From the NCBI GenBank assembly GCA_002104905.1, contig MCFE01000402.1, positions 17,283-81,282 on the forward strand: 64,000 nucleotides of DNA, given 5' to 3'. The notes under the pieces were generated by a model that ran no database searches, had not been told where the DNA came from, and saw only the letters and a program-made list of their open reading frames with translations. The position numbers were made by a program, and so were the translations under genes. Of this stretch, positions 12,960 to 23,325 are shown one piece after another. Positions within the stretch are counted from its first letter, which is position 1; every line of letters starts with the position of its first letter. Source of the stretch: Basidiobolus meristosporus CBS 931.73 (Eukaryota; Basidiobolomycota; Basidiobolomycetes; Basidiobolales; Basidiobolaceae).

Positions 12960-13620
12960 GGCACGAACAAAAAAGCTATGTATTCCAAAGCAAAGATACT
13001 ATTAAACCAGTTTTCGCCCAGTCTATGTAAGGTGGGAGCACCGGTGATTAAAGTGAAATATTGTTAACGATCTATAACCAAATCATATTGTTCACCCTAG
13101 ATATCAAAATAACTCTCCCATGTACATGAGATCAAAATTTTCCATATTTCCCTTCGGGATTTCCTGGAGCAAGACGAATCAACAGTTGTTCTCCATGCCC
13201 ACTTGAGGCTTGTGTTACCCAATTCTTTCCAGCGTCGCAGTAAATTGAAATGCCCAAATTGGTTCGAAAAGCCACTTGAGTTGTTGATCCATAAACAATC
13301 CTAAAAAGGCGCATCCTCCATATGAACCCAATACATCATTGGCTTGCCTTGCGGCTCATACAAGGATAGTAATGTCTCTAGGAAGGTAGATTTGTTACCC
13401 TCTTTGCCAGCGCTACGTGAATGTCTACTTTGTCTCTTAGCCAAGCGAATACATCGTTATAGTCTCAATCTCCTGTGAAGCATGCACCAAACTTGGCTGA
13501 GTAATGCCGTCCATTGTAAAAAGTAGAGGTCATTAAATCATCTGCCTACAAATATCCAGCCTGCTTCGTATTGAATAGCAAAACCAACACATTTGCAATT
13601 GATTCCCTTATCCATAAAAG
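12960..13620. other. Left boundary of the secreted-protein array
   Basis: Promoter of the DnaJ gene, then about 600 bases with no recognised gene. A 60-codon minus-strand frame at 13132..13314 (starting MRLFRIVYGSTTQVAF) has no signal peptide or family signature that I can identify. Confidence 0.4.
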
Positions 13621-14096
13621 TTGAATCGCTTGTCCATAGTCTGCACGCTGTTGATGGTCACTTTGGCCAATGGAGATCACTTGCGGTTCACGAAGCCAGC
13701 TAGCAGTGGCCATATAGCTAGTACTTCAGTATCCAGCTACAACTTCAACCCGTTCCCTACTTAATGATAAACAAGGAGGTCGAGCTTGGTCACAAAAAAA
13801 CAGAAGCACAGCTTCACCGCTTGAATTTTGGAACACTAATTCGGCGCTTGCTCTCACTGGAGCCTGCAGAGTTCCAATATGAATTTGGATTCAGGGACGC
13901 GAGATTTGTTCAGATGGAGCCTGGTGTAGCTGATCGGAAATATGATACCACTGGCGTTAAAGCACTAGACGATGACTCAGATTACTTCAGATAATGAGGA
14001 TGAAGATGACGAGGACACCAACCTAGAGGAGGCCGAGTTGTGGGGAAGGTTTGGCGGTCGTGGGCGATGGGACGTGGTAGATGGGGAAGATGGTAA
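13621..14096 (+). pseudogene. Degenerate type A GRW-tail gene (left-most relic)
   Basis: Homology to the type A copies is clear: an N-terminal segment reading MVTLANGDHLRFTKPASS, a middle segment reading FGTLIRRLLSLEPAEFQYEF, then DEDDEDTN and a shortened Gly/Arg/Trp tail. An internal deletion of roughly 30 bases near 13755 (after FNPFP) breaks the frame with TAA, the start codon is not preserved, and the tail-coding repeat is short and out of frame. It keeps the downstream spacer shared with the copy at 34.1 kb, so it is a decayed full gene rather than a chance match. Confidence 0.85.
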
Positions 14097-14589
14097 ACTA
14101 CAGTGAACTTCACAATTTGCTCACAAGTCTGGATCATCACCAAGATTAGGCCTAATAAATGCCTAGAGCGATATGTGAAATGTAACATTAGCACTAACTG
14201 CTTTAATAAAGCCTACAACAATTGTAAGACACTCAAATTCACTATCCTACCATTTCATAGCAATAATATACAGCTTTCAGCAAGGCCGCAAATGTTAAAG
14301 CAGTATTCACCTGCAGATGACTGCCAAAGAATCACTTATCCCTACTATGCCTACTCATTAGGTAGTACTCTGGAGTTTTCTGGTAACAGAATAGCCACTT
14401 GCAACATTCAAAGGATCGTGAACTAATTCACTTTGCTGGCTACTTATTAGGCTACTCAAGCTTAGTGACCGATCTATATCCTATTTGTTGCGTTTATTAT
14501 CCCAGCATTCTGATGACGGTGAGTATAATAAACCATATCTGAATTGAGTGAATTGAATGATAATGAGTCTAACTAAGCAATTCAACCAG

Positions 14590-14600
14590 AATAAAAGCGC
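14590..14600 (+). promoter_or_regulatory. TATA-like core element of type A copies
   Basis: AATAAAAGCGC lies 77 bases before the ATG at 14667. The same element stands at the same distance before the type A copies at 15869, 34094 and 35231, followed by a conserved leader containing GAGCTCTCCAAAGCAACTAC. Similar ATAAAAGC(A/G)C elements precede the copies at 36429 and 38560. A TATAATAA element lies further upstream in several copies. Confidence 0.55.
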
Positions 14601-14666
14601 ATCAAAGAGTCTCCAAAAACTCAGACTTGAGCTCTCCAAAGCAACTACACCCAAAAGTACCCGAAG

Positions 14667-15233
14667 ATGTTTCCTAAAATTGCCATTGTCGGTTCGCTCT
14701 TGATGGCCACCCTGGCCTATGGTGACCATTTGAAGTTCGTTAAGCCAGCAACCAGCAACAATGCAGCCATTGCCTCCGTGTCCAACCATGAATTCAACCC
14801 ATTTTACAACACTGGTCGTGGCGTCCTTATTCCAAACTACCTGATCAATAGGGACATTGAACTTGCACCAGAAGAAATCCGTCGACGCCACCTGAATATT
14901 GGTGCATTGATTGATCGCTTACTCTCGCTGAAGACCTTGGGGTTCGCAAACGAGTTTGAGTTCAAGGGGGCAAGATTCATTGACTTGGAGCCAGCCCATG
15001 AGTTTGTCACCAAGAATACCGACATGAAGTATGGCACTACAAGTGATGAAGCAGTGAACGACAACTCCGACATTACTTCAGATAATGAGGATGAAGATGA
15101 CGAGGACACCAACCCAGAGGAAGCTGAGCTATGGGGAAGATTTGGTGGTCGTGGGCGCTGGAGACGTGGCAGATGGGGCCGTGGACGATGGGGACGCGGT
15201 CGCTGGGGACGTGGTAGATGGGGAAGATGGTAG
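14667..15233 (+). CDS. Secreted GRW-tail protein, type A copy 1 (intact)
   Basis: 188 residues in one exon. A signal peptide of about 19 residues (MFPKIAIVGSLLMATLAYG) precedes DHLKFVKPATSNNAAIASVS. The conserved N-domain continues through NYLINRDIELAPEEIRRRHL and IGALIDRLLSLKTLGF to FIDLEPAHEFVTKNTDMKYG. A strongly acidic stretch (DITSDNEDEDDEDTN) then leads to PEEAELWGRFGGRGRWRRGR and a tail of G-R-G-R-W repeats ending GRW. The mature protein has no cysteine. The predicted protein is therefore an acidic precursor with a cationic, Trp-rich C-terminus. I know no named family with this layout. A secreted antimicrobial or effector precursor, or a wall/matrix protein, would fit; function is unproven. 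Confidence 0.85.
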   Translation: MFPKIAIVGSLLMATLAYGDHLKFVKPATSNNAAIASVSNHEFNPFYNTGRGVLIPNYLINRDIELAPEEIRRRHLNIGALIDRLLSLKTLGFANEFEFKGARFIDLEPAHEFVTKNTDMKYGTTSDEAVNDNSDITSDNEDEDDEDTNPEEAELWGRFGGRGRWRRGRWGRGRWGRGRWGRGRWGRW

Positions 15234-15341
15234 ACTGCAATATGCCGCATTCTTCGCTTCACTCACCGAGATACTTCCTGGGATGGCATCTGAAGAATAC
15301 CTCAGTTGTATTTTCAAGTAATGATTGAACCGGTCATGCTA

Positions 15342-15347
15342 AATAAA
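15342..15347 (+). terminator. Poly(A) signal of type A copy 1
   Basis: AATAAA in the context CTAAATAAAGAC, about 110 bases after the stop codon. The same context recurs after other type A copies (for example near 16550, 33565, 35905 and 37100). Confidence 0.5.
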
Positions 15348-15868
15348 GACTTCTCATCTATGCAACAGTTCCTTCATTTTGTTATCTGAATATTCTAACA
15401 GATGCTCTAGACAAGTTTGGCTACAACAACATGCCTCAATGTCAATTCCATGTGTATTGGTCAATGCGAAGCCTTCTTCCCCCATAATTGCCTCTAATGT
15501 CGTCATGATGAATATGCTATAGCTAAAATGCCGACTTGCGAGTCAGGTACTAGCTATGTATCCTGCAGCTCTCTGGAGTTTCCAGCAGCAGAATAGTCAC
15601 TTGCGGTATACAAATTTCCAAGAAATACATTCACTTAGCCGACTATATGTAGTCTACTCAAGCTTGACACCCGATCCATTTATTATTTGTTGTGTTAGTT
15701 ACGTCGATGCTCCAAAGGCAATGAGTTTAATAAAGCATGCCTGGATTGGGTGAATTGAATGATGACGAGTCTAACTAAGCAATTCAACCAGAATAAAAGC
15801 GCATCAAAGAGTCTCCAAAAACTCAGACTTGAGCTCTCCAAAGCAACTACACCCAAAAGTACCCGAAG

Positions 15869-16436
15869 ATGTTTCCTAAAATTGCCATTGTCGGTTCGCT
15901 CTTGATGGCCACCCTGGCCTATGGTGACCATTTGAAGTTCGTTCAAGCCAGCAACCAGCAACAATGCAGCCATTGCCTCCGTGTCCAACCATGAATTCAA
16001 CCCATTTTACAACACTGGTCATGGCATCCTCATTCCAAACTACCTGATAAATCGAGAGGTTGAGCTCGCACCAGAAGAAATCCGTCGACGCCACCTGAAT
16101 ATTGGTGCATTGATTGATCGCTTACTCTCGCTGAAGACCTTGGGGTTCGCAAACGAGTTTGAGTTCAAGGGGGCAAGATTCATTGACTTGGAACCAGCCC
16201 ATGAGTTTGTCACCAAGAACACCGACATGAAGTATGGCACTACAAGTGATGAAGCAGTGAATGACAACTCCGACATTACTTCTGATAATGAGAATGAAGA
16301 TAGCGAGGACACCAACCCAGAGGAAGCTGAGCTATGGGGAAGATTTGGCGGTCGTGGGCGCTGGAGACGTGGCAGATGGGGCCGTGGACGATGGGGACGC
16401 GGTCGCTGGGGACGTGGTAGATGGGGAAGATGGTAG
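15869..16436 (+). pseudogene. Type A copy 2, frameshifted just after the signal peptide
   Basis: Nearly identical to copy 1, but one extra C in TTCGTTCAAGCC (copy 1: TTCGTTAAGCC) near 15944 shifts the frame shortly after the LAYGDHLKF segment. The total span is 568 bases, one more than copy 1. Everything downstream, including the acidic block and the complete GRGRW tail, is still open in the original frame, and an internal Met at 15981 could start it without a signal peptide. This is either a recent knock-out mutation or a sequence error. Confidence 0.8.
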
Positions 16437-17483
16437 TCTTCAATGTGCTTCGCTCTTTACATTAATGGCGAAAACTCTCCCGGGGTTAGCGGCAAAGAAA
16501 AAACACCAGAGTCGAGTTTTGTAGCTAGGCTTGAATTGATCATACTAAATAAAGACTAGTCATCTATACTACAAGGCTATTGTCGTTTTCTGTACATTCC
16601 AACATAAAAACCTACCTCAATGCTAACCCCATACACAATGTCTATCATGAGGTCTTTTTGCTTACCGTTTCCTCGAATGCGGTCGGTTCGGAAGAAGATG
16701 CTGAATTCTGGCAAAGCAGTTGCTTTACCAAACGTTCAGTGATTTTCCAGTTTTTCCGGAAGAGGAGTCAGTTTTGAAGCGAAATGTAATATCGGCATTA
16801 GCACCAATAAAGCTCGAGTTTATGTTATGTAATGATATAGCATTCTCTTCCTGGTATTACAATTTCATGTTGCAATTAGATGAAGGTACATACTTTAAAA
16901 CAGTGGCTTATATCGCTGCCAGTTGGGCTTGTAAGGGCACGAATGGAAATGGCTTCTTAGCCTTCCCACCATCAGAATCTGGGATGAACCATTGATCAAT
17001 CGTGGCTTATGTTGCTCCATAATTTTTCGTTGGTTTCTCGAGGGAAAATTAAAAAACATCGAATGCGTAATGTTTATCTCATAACATATATGCTCTCTGT
17101 GAAGAACATAAAAAGTACTTTCTAATACCCGAATACGAATGGTGACTGCTCTTCAGCCCACATGAAATCCTGATAATATGGGAAGCTTCAGCACCGACAT
17201 TCATCAATCATGCTTCGTAACAAAGCTCGCTGTAATGTTGCAATTTTCCGCAATGTTTCAAATGGATATATTTGGCACTGCGAAGCGTCATTACCACTGA
17301 CATCGCCAGAGAGATTGTGTATCCTCCCAAGTACTGTAAATTTGAAAAAGTGAGCCCAAAAGCTTATGCATGATGAAATGGTGGACCCGGAGCTCAACAT
17401 GTCACTTTATGCCTGATAAAAGAGCAATTATCAGGCTCTGGGAAGTAAGATTCGAAATTTCCAGACCAACAACAGCCTTGAGG
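16437..17483. other. Spacer between type A copy 2 and the hybrid copy
   Basis: Holds the poly(A) region of copy 2 and the upstream region of the next copy. It is unlike the other spacers of the array. I see no gene and no recognisable relic in it. Confidence 0.4.
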
Positions 17484-18123
17484 ATGCTTCTTAAACTATC
17501 CATTTTCTATTCCTTGTTGATGACCACTCTGGCTTATAGGGACCACTTGAGGTTCTTTGAGCCAGTCCGTAGTAACAATGCGGCCATTGCCTCCGTGTCT
17601 AGCCGTGCATTCGGACCATTCTACTATACCGATCAAGGTGTAGTCTTACCCTACTTCATGCTGGGTGAAAATGTCGATATCATCCCAGAGGAGGCTCGAG
17701 TTCGTCGTCTGAAGGTAGGGAGCGTAATCAAGCGTTTGCCACACCGCAGGTACAAGAAAGTGCCTCGGAAGCATGGGCACAGGTATATCAAGAAGGCTGA
17801 TGTGGAGCCAAATACTGAGCCTGCCACTAGTGAGAATGACGTTGGGCCTATATCGGAGCCTAAAGCTGGGAAGCCCATTGATGAGCCCGCTAAAGAACCG
17901 AAACAAGAGCTTGTAGAAGAGCCAGCCACTGGTGAGACAGATACTAAGACCACTGGCAACAATGAGGCTGTAAAAAACAACCCAGACATCGCATCTGATG
18001 AAGACAGCGAGAATGATGCTGACTCTGAGGAAGCCAAGCTCGGGTAGATGGGGCCGTGGAAGAGGAAGACGTGGCCGCTGGGGACGTGGTAGAAGAGGTC
18101 GTGGCAGATGGGGAAGATGGTAA
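17484..18123 (+). pseudogene. Hybrid A/B GRW-tail gene, tail lost by frameshift
   Basis: The start at 17484 gives MLLKLSIFYSLLMTTLAYRD, then HLRFFEPVRSNNAAIASVSS (type A-like), then TDQGVVLPYFMLGENVDIIP and RRLKVGSVIKRLPHRRYKK (type B-like). A unique Glu/Pro/Lys repeat region follows (SEPKAGKPIDEPAKEPKQEL), then the acidic block (IASDEDSENDADSEEAK). The frame stops at 18047 immediately after AKLG. The tail is still encoded in another frame up to TAA at 18121-18123 and reads GRW.GRGRGRRGRWGRG-like. One indel near CTCGGGTAG separates the two. As it stands the gene would make a secreted acidic protein of 187 residues without the cationic tail. It links the two types in sequence and position. Confidence 0.75.
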
Positions 18124-18659
18124 ATGTGAGGTGGATTCAATCGCATCCTCACAAACAACCTATCCACAAGATATGCTTATTCCTGCCGATCTTTACACAA
18201 CAAATAAAATTTAGGAGCGATCATACCCAGCTTTGTTTCAACTTTGATTTATCACATGTGTTAATATGATTTTGAAAATGGTCGGTTAACGCTGGGCTAA
18301 TAAACAGCATACCCACACCTCACGCTCGAGATACCAATGAAAAATATACCTTCAAGTATCTAAACTATAAGTTATCTTGGGAGCGTTAACGGTTTTCAGG
18401 CAGTACTTGCAATTCATATATGTAGCGGACACCAATTATACCGTCAGTGTCTTATGAGCTGTGGGCGCGTATCCAAGGGTGAGAATTCCATGATGCGAAA
18501 GAATTCGGAGTCGTGAGTATAATATAATAGGGTTAAGCAATTATAAGTGGCTTAATGAGCTTAATTGGTTGTTAAAGGTTTGTTGTGTATAAGTATGCCG
18601 CCTAGGCACTCTCAACAATCAGACTAGAGCTTCAAAAAGCCCACACTAGCTACTCGAAG
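18124..18659. other. Spacer at the start of the type B array
   Basis: Contains an AATAAA near 18205 and the promoter of the first type B copy (TATAATAG near 18525, a TTGTGTATAAGTATGC element near 18580). No gene seen. Confidence 0.4.
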
Positions 18660-19235
18660 ATGCTTTTCAAACCTTCCGTTCTTTGCTCGCTACTGATGGC
18701 CACTATGGCCTATGGAGATCACGCAAAGTTCTTCAAGCCAGCTGCCAGTAATACTATGGCCGTCGCTTCCGTATCTGACCACGGATTCAGTCCAATCGGC
18801 TACACTGATCAAGGTGTCATCTTCCCCTACTACATGCTGGATGAAGATATCGAGATTACCCCAGAGGAGGCTCAGCTTCGTCGTCTGAAGATCGGGAGCA
18901 TGGTGAAGCGTGCATCCCATCACAAGTCCAAGAAGGTGTACAAGAAGCATAGCAAGAAACACCACAAGAAGACCAAGCATAAGGTTGGAGAGAAGACCGA
19001 TGTAGAGCCAATGACTGAGCCAACCACAGGTGAGGGCGATGTTGATGCTCCTGTCAATGATGAGGCAGCCGAGGATGACTTGGATATTGCAGCTGACGAA
19101 GACAACGAGGATGACACTGACCCTGAGGAAGCCGAGCTCTGGGGTCGCTGGGGCCGTGGAAGGTGGGGACGCGGTCGGTGGGACGAGGCGCTGGGGACGT
19201 GGGAGATGGGGCCGTGGCAGATGGGGACGTGGTAG
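18660..19235 (+). CDS. Secreted GRW-tail protein, type B copy 1 (tail frameshifted)
   Basis: 191 codons. The signal peptide MLFKPSVLCSLLMATMAYG is followed by DHAKFFKPAASNTMAVASVS, the TDQGVIFPYYMLDEDIEIT core and PEEAQLRRLKIGSMVKR. The His/Lys linker KVYKKHSKKHHKKTKHK, the acidic block DIAADEDNEDDTDPEEAELW and two GRGRW units come next. Then one G is missing (GGTGGGACG where sister copies have GGTGGGGACG), and the protein ends in a frameshifted WDEALGTWEMGPWQMGTW. Apart from the tail it matches intact copies. The loss is in a G homopolymer, so a sequencing error must be excluded. Confidence 0.8.
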   Translation: MLFKPSVLCSLLMATMAYGDHAKFFKPAASNTMAVASVSDHGFSPIGYTDQGVIFPYYMLDEDIEITPEEAQLRRLKIGSMVKRASHHKSKKVYKKHSKKHHKKTKHKVGEKTDVEPMTEPTTGEGDVDAPVNDEAAEDDLDIAADEDNEDDTDPEEAELWGRWGRGRWGRGRWDEALGTWEMGPWQMGTW

Positions 19236-19829
19236 ATGGGGAAGAAGATGGTAAATCCATACGTGGATCCAACCATATCCTCAATACCAAAGCAACAGCA
19301 AGACTTCTAGTTCATGTATTGATATGATTAGGCAGTGCGCATCCCAGCCAATCATCATACAATAAATCAATTTTAGGAGTGATCGCATCCACTATTGTTT
19401 CATTTTCGATTTATCACACATGGTATAATGATATGAAAAAGATTGGGTTCCTCTGGGCTAATAAGCAGCATACCCTCATTTCACCCGCGAGATAACAATG
19501 CAAAGGGTTTTTGCAAATACATGAATTAAGGGCCACCTTGAGAGCGTGTACGGTGGTTTTCAGGCATTGCTTGCATATTTGGCGGACACCAATTATACTG
19601 TCTCTTAGGCTGCGGGCGCGTATCCAAGAGTGAGAATTTAATGTGGCTGAAGAATTTGAAGTCGAACAAGCAATATAATAAGGTCGACTCAATATAGGTA
19701 GCTCCATGAGCTAAATCTAGTATTGGAAGGGCTCTCATGCATAAAAATAGCGCCTTTGCTGTCTCGAAAATCATACTAGAGCTTTCCAAAGTCGCTGTAA
19801 ACCACTCTAGCAACACCTGCCACTCGAAG

Positions 19830-20427
19830 ATGATTTTCAAGCCTTCAGTTCTTTGCTCGCTACTAATGGCCACCCTGGCCTATGGCGATCATGCGAAGTT
19901 CTTCAAGCCAGCTGCCAGTGGCAGTGTGGCCGTCGCTTCCATATCCAACCACGGATTCAGTCCAATCCGCTACACTGATCAAGGTGTCATCTTCCCCTAC
20001 TACATGCTGGATGAAGATATCGAGATTACCCCAGGAGGAGGCTCAGCTTCGTCGTCTGAAGATCGGCAGCATGGTGAAGCGTGCACCCCATCATAAGTAC
20101 AAGAAGGTGTACAAGAAGCATAGCAAGAAGCACCACAAGAAGACTGAGCATAAGGTTGGAGAGAAGACCGATGTGGAGCCAATGACTGAGCCATCCCACG
20201 GTGAGGGCGATGTCGATGCTCCTGTCAATGATGAGGCAGCCGAGGATGACTTGGATATTGCAGCTGACGAAGACAACGAGGATGACACTGACCCTGAGGA
20301 AGCCGAGCTCTGGGGTCGCTGGGGCCGTGGAAGGTGGGGACGCGGTCGGTGGGGACGTGGCCGCTGGGGACGTGGGAGATGGGGCCGTGGCAGATGGGGA
20401 CGGGGTAGATGGGGAAGAAGATGGTAA
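19830..20427 (+). pseudogene. Type B copy 2, frameshifted in the N-domain
   Basis: Starts MIFKPSVLCSLLMATLAYGD. An extra G near 20034 (CCCCAGGAGGAGG; other copies CCCCAGAGGAGG) ends the frame early in GGGSASSSEDRQHGEACTPS at 20096. The original frame stays open to 20427 with a complete linker, acidic block and a long tail of six GRGRW units ending GRRW. The span is 598 bases, one over a multiple of three. A single-base change would restore the sister arrangement, so it is a recent mutation or a read error. Confidence 0.8.
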
Positions 20428-21012
20428 ATCCATAGTGGATCCAACCATATTCTCAGTACCGAAGCAACAGCAAGACTTCTAGTTCATGTATTGATATGAT
20501 TAGGCAGTGCTCATTCCAGCCAATCATTATACAATAAATCAATTTTAGGAGTGATCACACCCACTGTTTTTTCGATTTAGATTTATCACACATGGGATCA
20601 TGATATGAAAAAGATTGGGTACCTCTGGACTAAAAAGCAGCCTACCCACATCTTGCTCACGAGACATTGATGAAAGAAGTACCATCAAGAATCTAGTATT
20701 TAAGCTATCTTTATGGCGTTTACAGTGCTAGCAGGTCGATGAGTGTAATCCATACGTGCAGTGGACACTTATTACAACAATTAGGCTCAATAGGATATGG
20801 GCGCATATCCTATAGTAAGACTTCAGCGGGTGAAGAGTTTGAAGTGGAACAAGCAATATAATAAGGTCGACTCAATATAGGTAGCTCCATGAGCTAAATC
20901 TAGCATTGGAGGGGCTCTTATGCATAAAAATAGCGCCTTTGCTGTCTCGAAAATCATACTAGAGCTTTCCAAAGTCGTTGTAAACCACTCTAGCAGCACC
21001 TGCCACTCGAAG

Positions 21013-21615
21013 ATGATTTTCAAACCTTCCGTCCTTTGCTCGCTACTAATGGCCACACTGGCCTATGGTGATCATGCGAAGTTCTTCAAGCCAGCTGACA
21101 GTAGCAATATGGCTGTCGCTTCCGTGTCTGACCACGGATTCAGTCCAATCCGCTACACTGATCAAGGTGTCATCTTCCCCTACTACATGCTGGATGAAGA
21201 CATCGAGATTACCCCAGAGGAGGCTCAGCTTCGTCGTCTGAAGATCGGGAGCATGGTGAAGCGTGCACCCCATCATAAGTACAAGAAGGTGTACAAGAAG
21301 CATAGCAAGAAGCACCACAAGAAGACTGAGCATAAGGTTGGAGAGAAGACCGATGTAGAGCCAATGACTGAGCCAACCACAGGTGAGGGCGATGTCGATG
21401 CTCCTGTCAATGATGAGGCAGCCGAGGATGACTTGGATATTGCAGCTGACGAAGACAACGAGGATGACACTGACCCTGAGGAAGCCGAGCTCTGGGGTCG
21501 CTGGGGCCGTGGAAGGTGGGGACGCGGTCGGTGGGGACGTGGCCGCTGGGGACGTGGGAGATGGGGTCGGGCAGATGGGGCCGTGGCAGATGGGGAAGAA
21601 GATGGTAAATCCTAG
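21013..21615 (+). CDS. Secreted GRW-tail protein, type B copy 3 (tail shifted to acidic frame)
   Basis: 200 codons from MIFKPSVLCSLLMATLAYGD. N-domain, VKRAPHHKYKKVYKKHSKKH linker and acidic block are intact. After four GRGRW units a two-base loss (TCGGGCAG where others have TCGTGGCAG) shifts the frame, and the protein ends GRADGAVADGEEDGKS, an acidic instead of a basic end. The upstream sequence is open in frame for 31 codons (from 20920), but I prefer the Met at 21013 because the signal peptide begins there and a TATA-like CATAAAAATA lies about 90 bases before it. Confidence 0.8.
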   Translation: MIFKPSVLCSLLMATLAYGDHAKFFKPADSSNMAVASVSDHGFSPIRYTDQGVIFPYYMLDEDIEITPEEAQLRRLKIGSMVKRAPHHKYKKVYKKHSKKHHKKTEHKVGEKTDVEPMTEPTTGEGDVDAPVNDEAAEDDLDIAADEDNEDDTDPEEAELWGRWGRGRWGRGRWGRGRWGRGRWGRADGAVADGEEDGKS

Positions 21616-22223
21616 GTGGATTCAACCATATTCTCAATACCAAAGCAACAGCAAGACTTCTAGTTCATGTATTGATATGATTAGGCAGTGCGCATCCCAG
21701 CCAATCATCATACAATAAATCAATTTTAGGAGTGATCATACCCGCTATTGTTTCATTTTCCCAATTTTAGGATTCATTTCATCCAGTATTGTTTCTTTTT
21801 CGATATGTCACACATGTTATTTTGATCTGGAAAACTGGGGTGCCTTTTGACTAAAAAGCGGTTCAGCCTCTCCTCTCTTTCAAGATAACAATGCAAGGAG
21901 GGCTTTAAAGTGCCTAGTCTATGAGCTATCTAGAGTACACTACGAGAAGTGTCTGTCTGTGTTTATGATACATGTGACATGTACTGACTGAGCCAATGCT
22001 TCCTACGGTGTTTGCACATGATCAAGAGTAAAATTTAACGGATGAAGAGTTTAATGTCGAAGAAGCAACATAATATAGTCAAGCCAATATAGGTAGCTCA
22101 AAGAGTAAAGTCTAATATTGGAAAGCTCTTGTGCATAAAAGGGTCCAGTGCGCACCTTCAAGAATCATACTAGAGCTTTCCAAAGTAGCTGTAAACCACT
22201 CTAGCAACACCTACTACTCGAAG

Positions 22224-22817
22224 ATGCTTTTCAAACCTTCCGTTCTTTGCTCGCTACTGCTGGCCACCCTAGCCTATGGAGATCACGCAAAGTTCTTCGA
22301 GCCAGCTGCCAGTAGCAATATGGCCGTCGCTTCCGTGTCTGACTACGGATTCAGTCCAATCCGCTACACTGATCAAGGTGTCATCTTCCCCTACTACATG
22401 CTGGATGAAGACATCGAGATTACCTCGGAGGAGGCTCAGCTTCGTCGTCTGAAGATCGGGAGCATGGTGAAGCGGGCGCCCCATCACAAGTCCAAGAAGG
22501 TCTACAAGAAGGTGACCAAGAAGCACCACAAGAAGCACCACAAGACGACCAAGCATAAGGTTGGAGAGAAGACCGATGTAGAGCCAATGACTGAGCCAAC
22601 CACAGGTGAGGTAGATGTCGATGCTCCTGTCAATGATGAGGCAGCGGTGAATGACCCAGATGTTGCAACTGACGAAGACAACGAGGATGACACTGACCCT
22701 GAGGAAGCCGAGCTCTGGGGTCGCTGGGGCCGTGGAAGGTGGGGACGCGGTCGGTGGGGACGTGGCCGCTGGGGCCGTGGCAGATGGGGACGGGGTAGAT
22801 GGGGAAGAAGATGGTAA
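22224..22817 (+). CDS. Secreted GRW-tail protein, type B copy 4 (intact)
   Basis: 197 residues: signal peptide MLFKPSVLCSLLLATLAYG, mature start DHAKFFEPAASSNMAVASVS, then ITSEEAQLRRLKIGSMVKR (Ser replaces the usual Pro before EE). The linker is VYKKVTKKHHKKHHKTTKHK and the acidic block is NDPDVATDEDNEDDTD. The tail has WGRW, five GRGRW units and GRRW. It uses the second promoter variant of the array (leader GGGTCCAGTGCGCACC), shared with copies 6 and 9. Confidence 0.88.
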   Translation: MLFKPSVLCSLLLATLAYGDHAKFFEPAASSNMAVASVSDYGFSPIRYTDQGVIFPYYMLDEDIEITSEEAQLRRLKIGSMVKRAPHHKSKKVYKKVTKKHHKKHHKTTKHKVGEKTDVEPMTEPTTGEVDVDAPVNDEAAVNDPDVATDEDNEDDTDPEEAELWGRWGRGRWGRGRWGRGRWGRGRWGRGRWGRRW

Positions 22818-23325
22818 ATCCTACGTGGATCCAACCATATCCTCAATACCAAAGCAACAGCAAGACTTCTAGTTCATGTATTGATATGATTAGGCAGTGC
22901 GCATCCCAGCCAATCATTATACAATAAATCAATTTTAGGAGTGATCACACCCACTATTGTGTCATTTTAGATTTATCACACATGGTATCATGATATGAAA
23001 GAGATTGGGTTCCTCTGGGCTAATAAGGGCGTTTAGCGTTCTGGTCGGTCTCTAAGTGTAATATGTATTAGCAGTGGACACTGGTACTACTAATTTGGCT
23101 CATTGGACAGTGGGCCCATATCCAAGAGTAAAACTTCAACGGGTGAAGAGTTTGAAGTCGAACAAGCAATATATTAATGTTGACTCAATATCTGTAGCTC
23201 CATGAGCTAAATCTAGTATTGGAAGGGCTCTTATGCATAAAAATCGCGCTTTTGCTGTCTCGAGAATCATACTAGAGCTTTCCAAAGTCGCTGTAAACCA
23301 CTCTAGCAACACCTGCCACTCGAAG

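Noticed and set aside
13132-13314. A 60-codon minus-strand frame left of the array
   Set aside because: No signal peptide, no family motif and no supporting promoter or splice signals.
20920-21012. An N-terminal extension of type B proteins (MHKNSAFAV...) upstream of the signal peptide
   Set aside because: The TATA-like CATAAAAATA overlaps the start of this extension, so it lies in the leader; a signal peptide must be at the N-terminus, which it is at the downstream Met.
22502-22852. Pro/Arg/His-rich minus-strand open frames (repeats like HLPRPHLPRPQRPRPH) opposite each GRW tail
   Set aside because: They are the reverse complement of the GRGRW-coding repeats; they lack independent starts, signals or promoters and appear in every copy as a mechanical consequence of the repeat.
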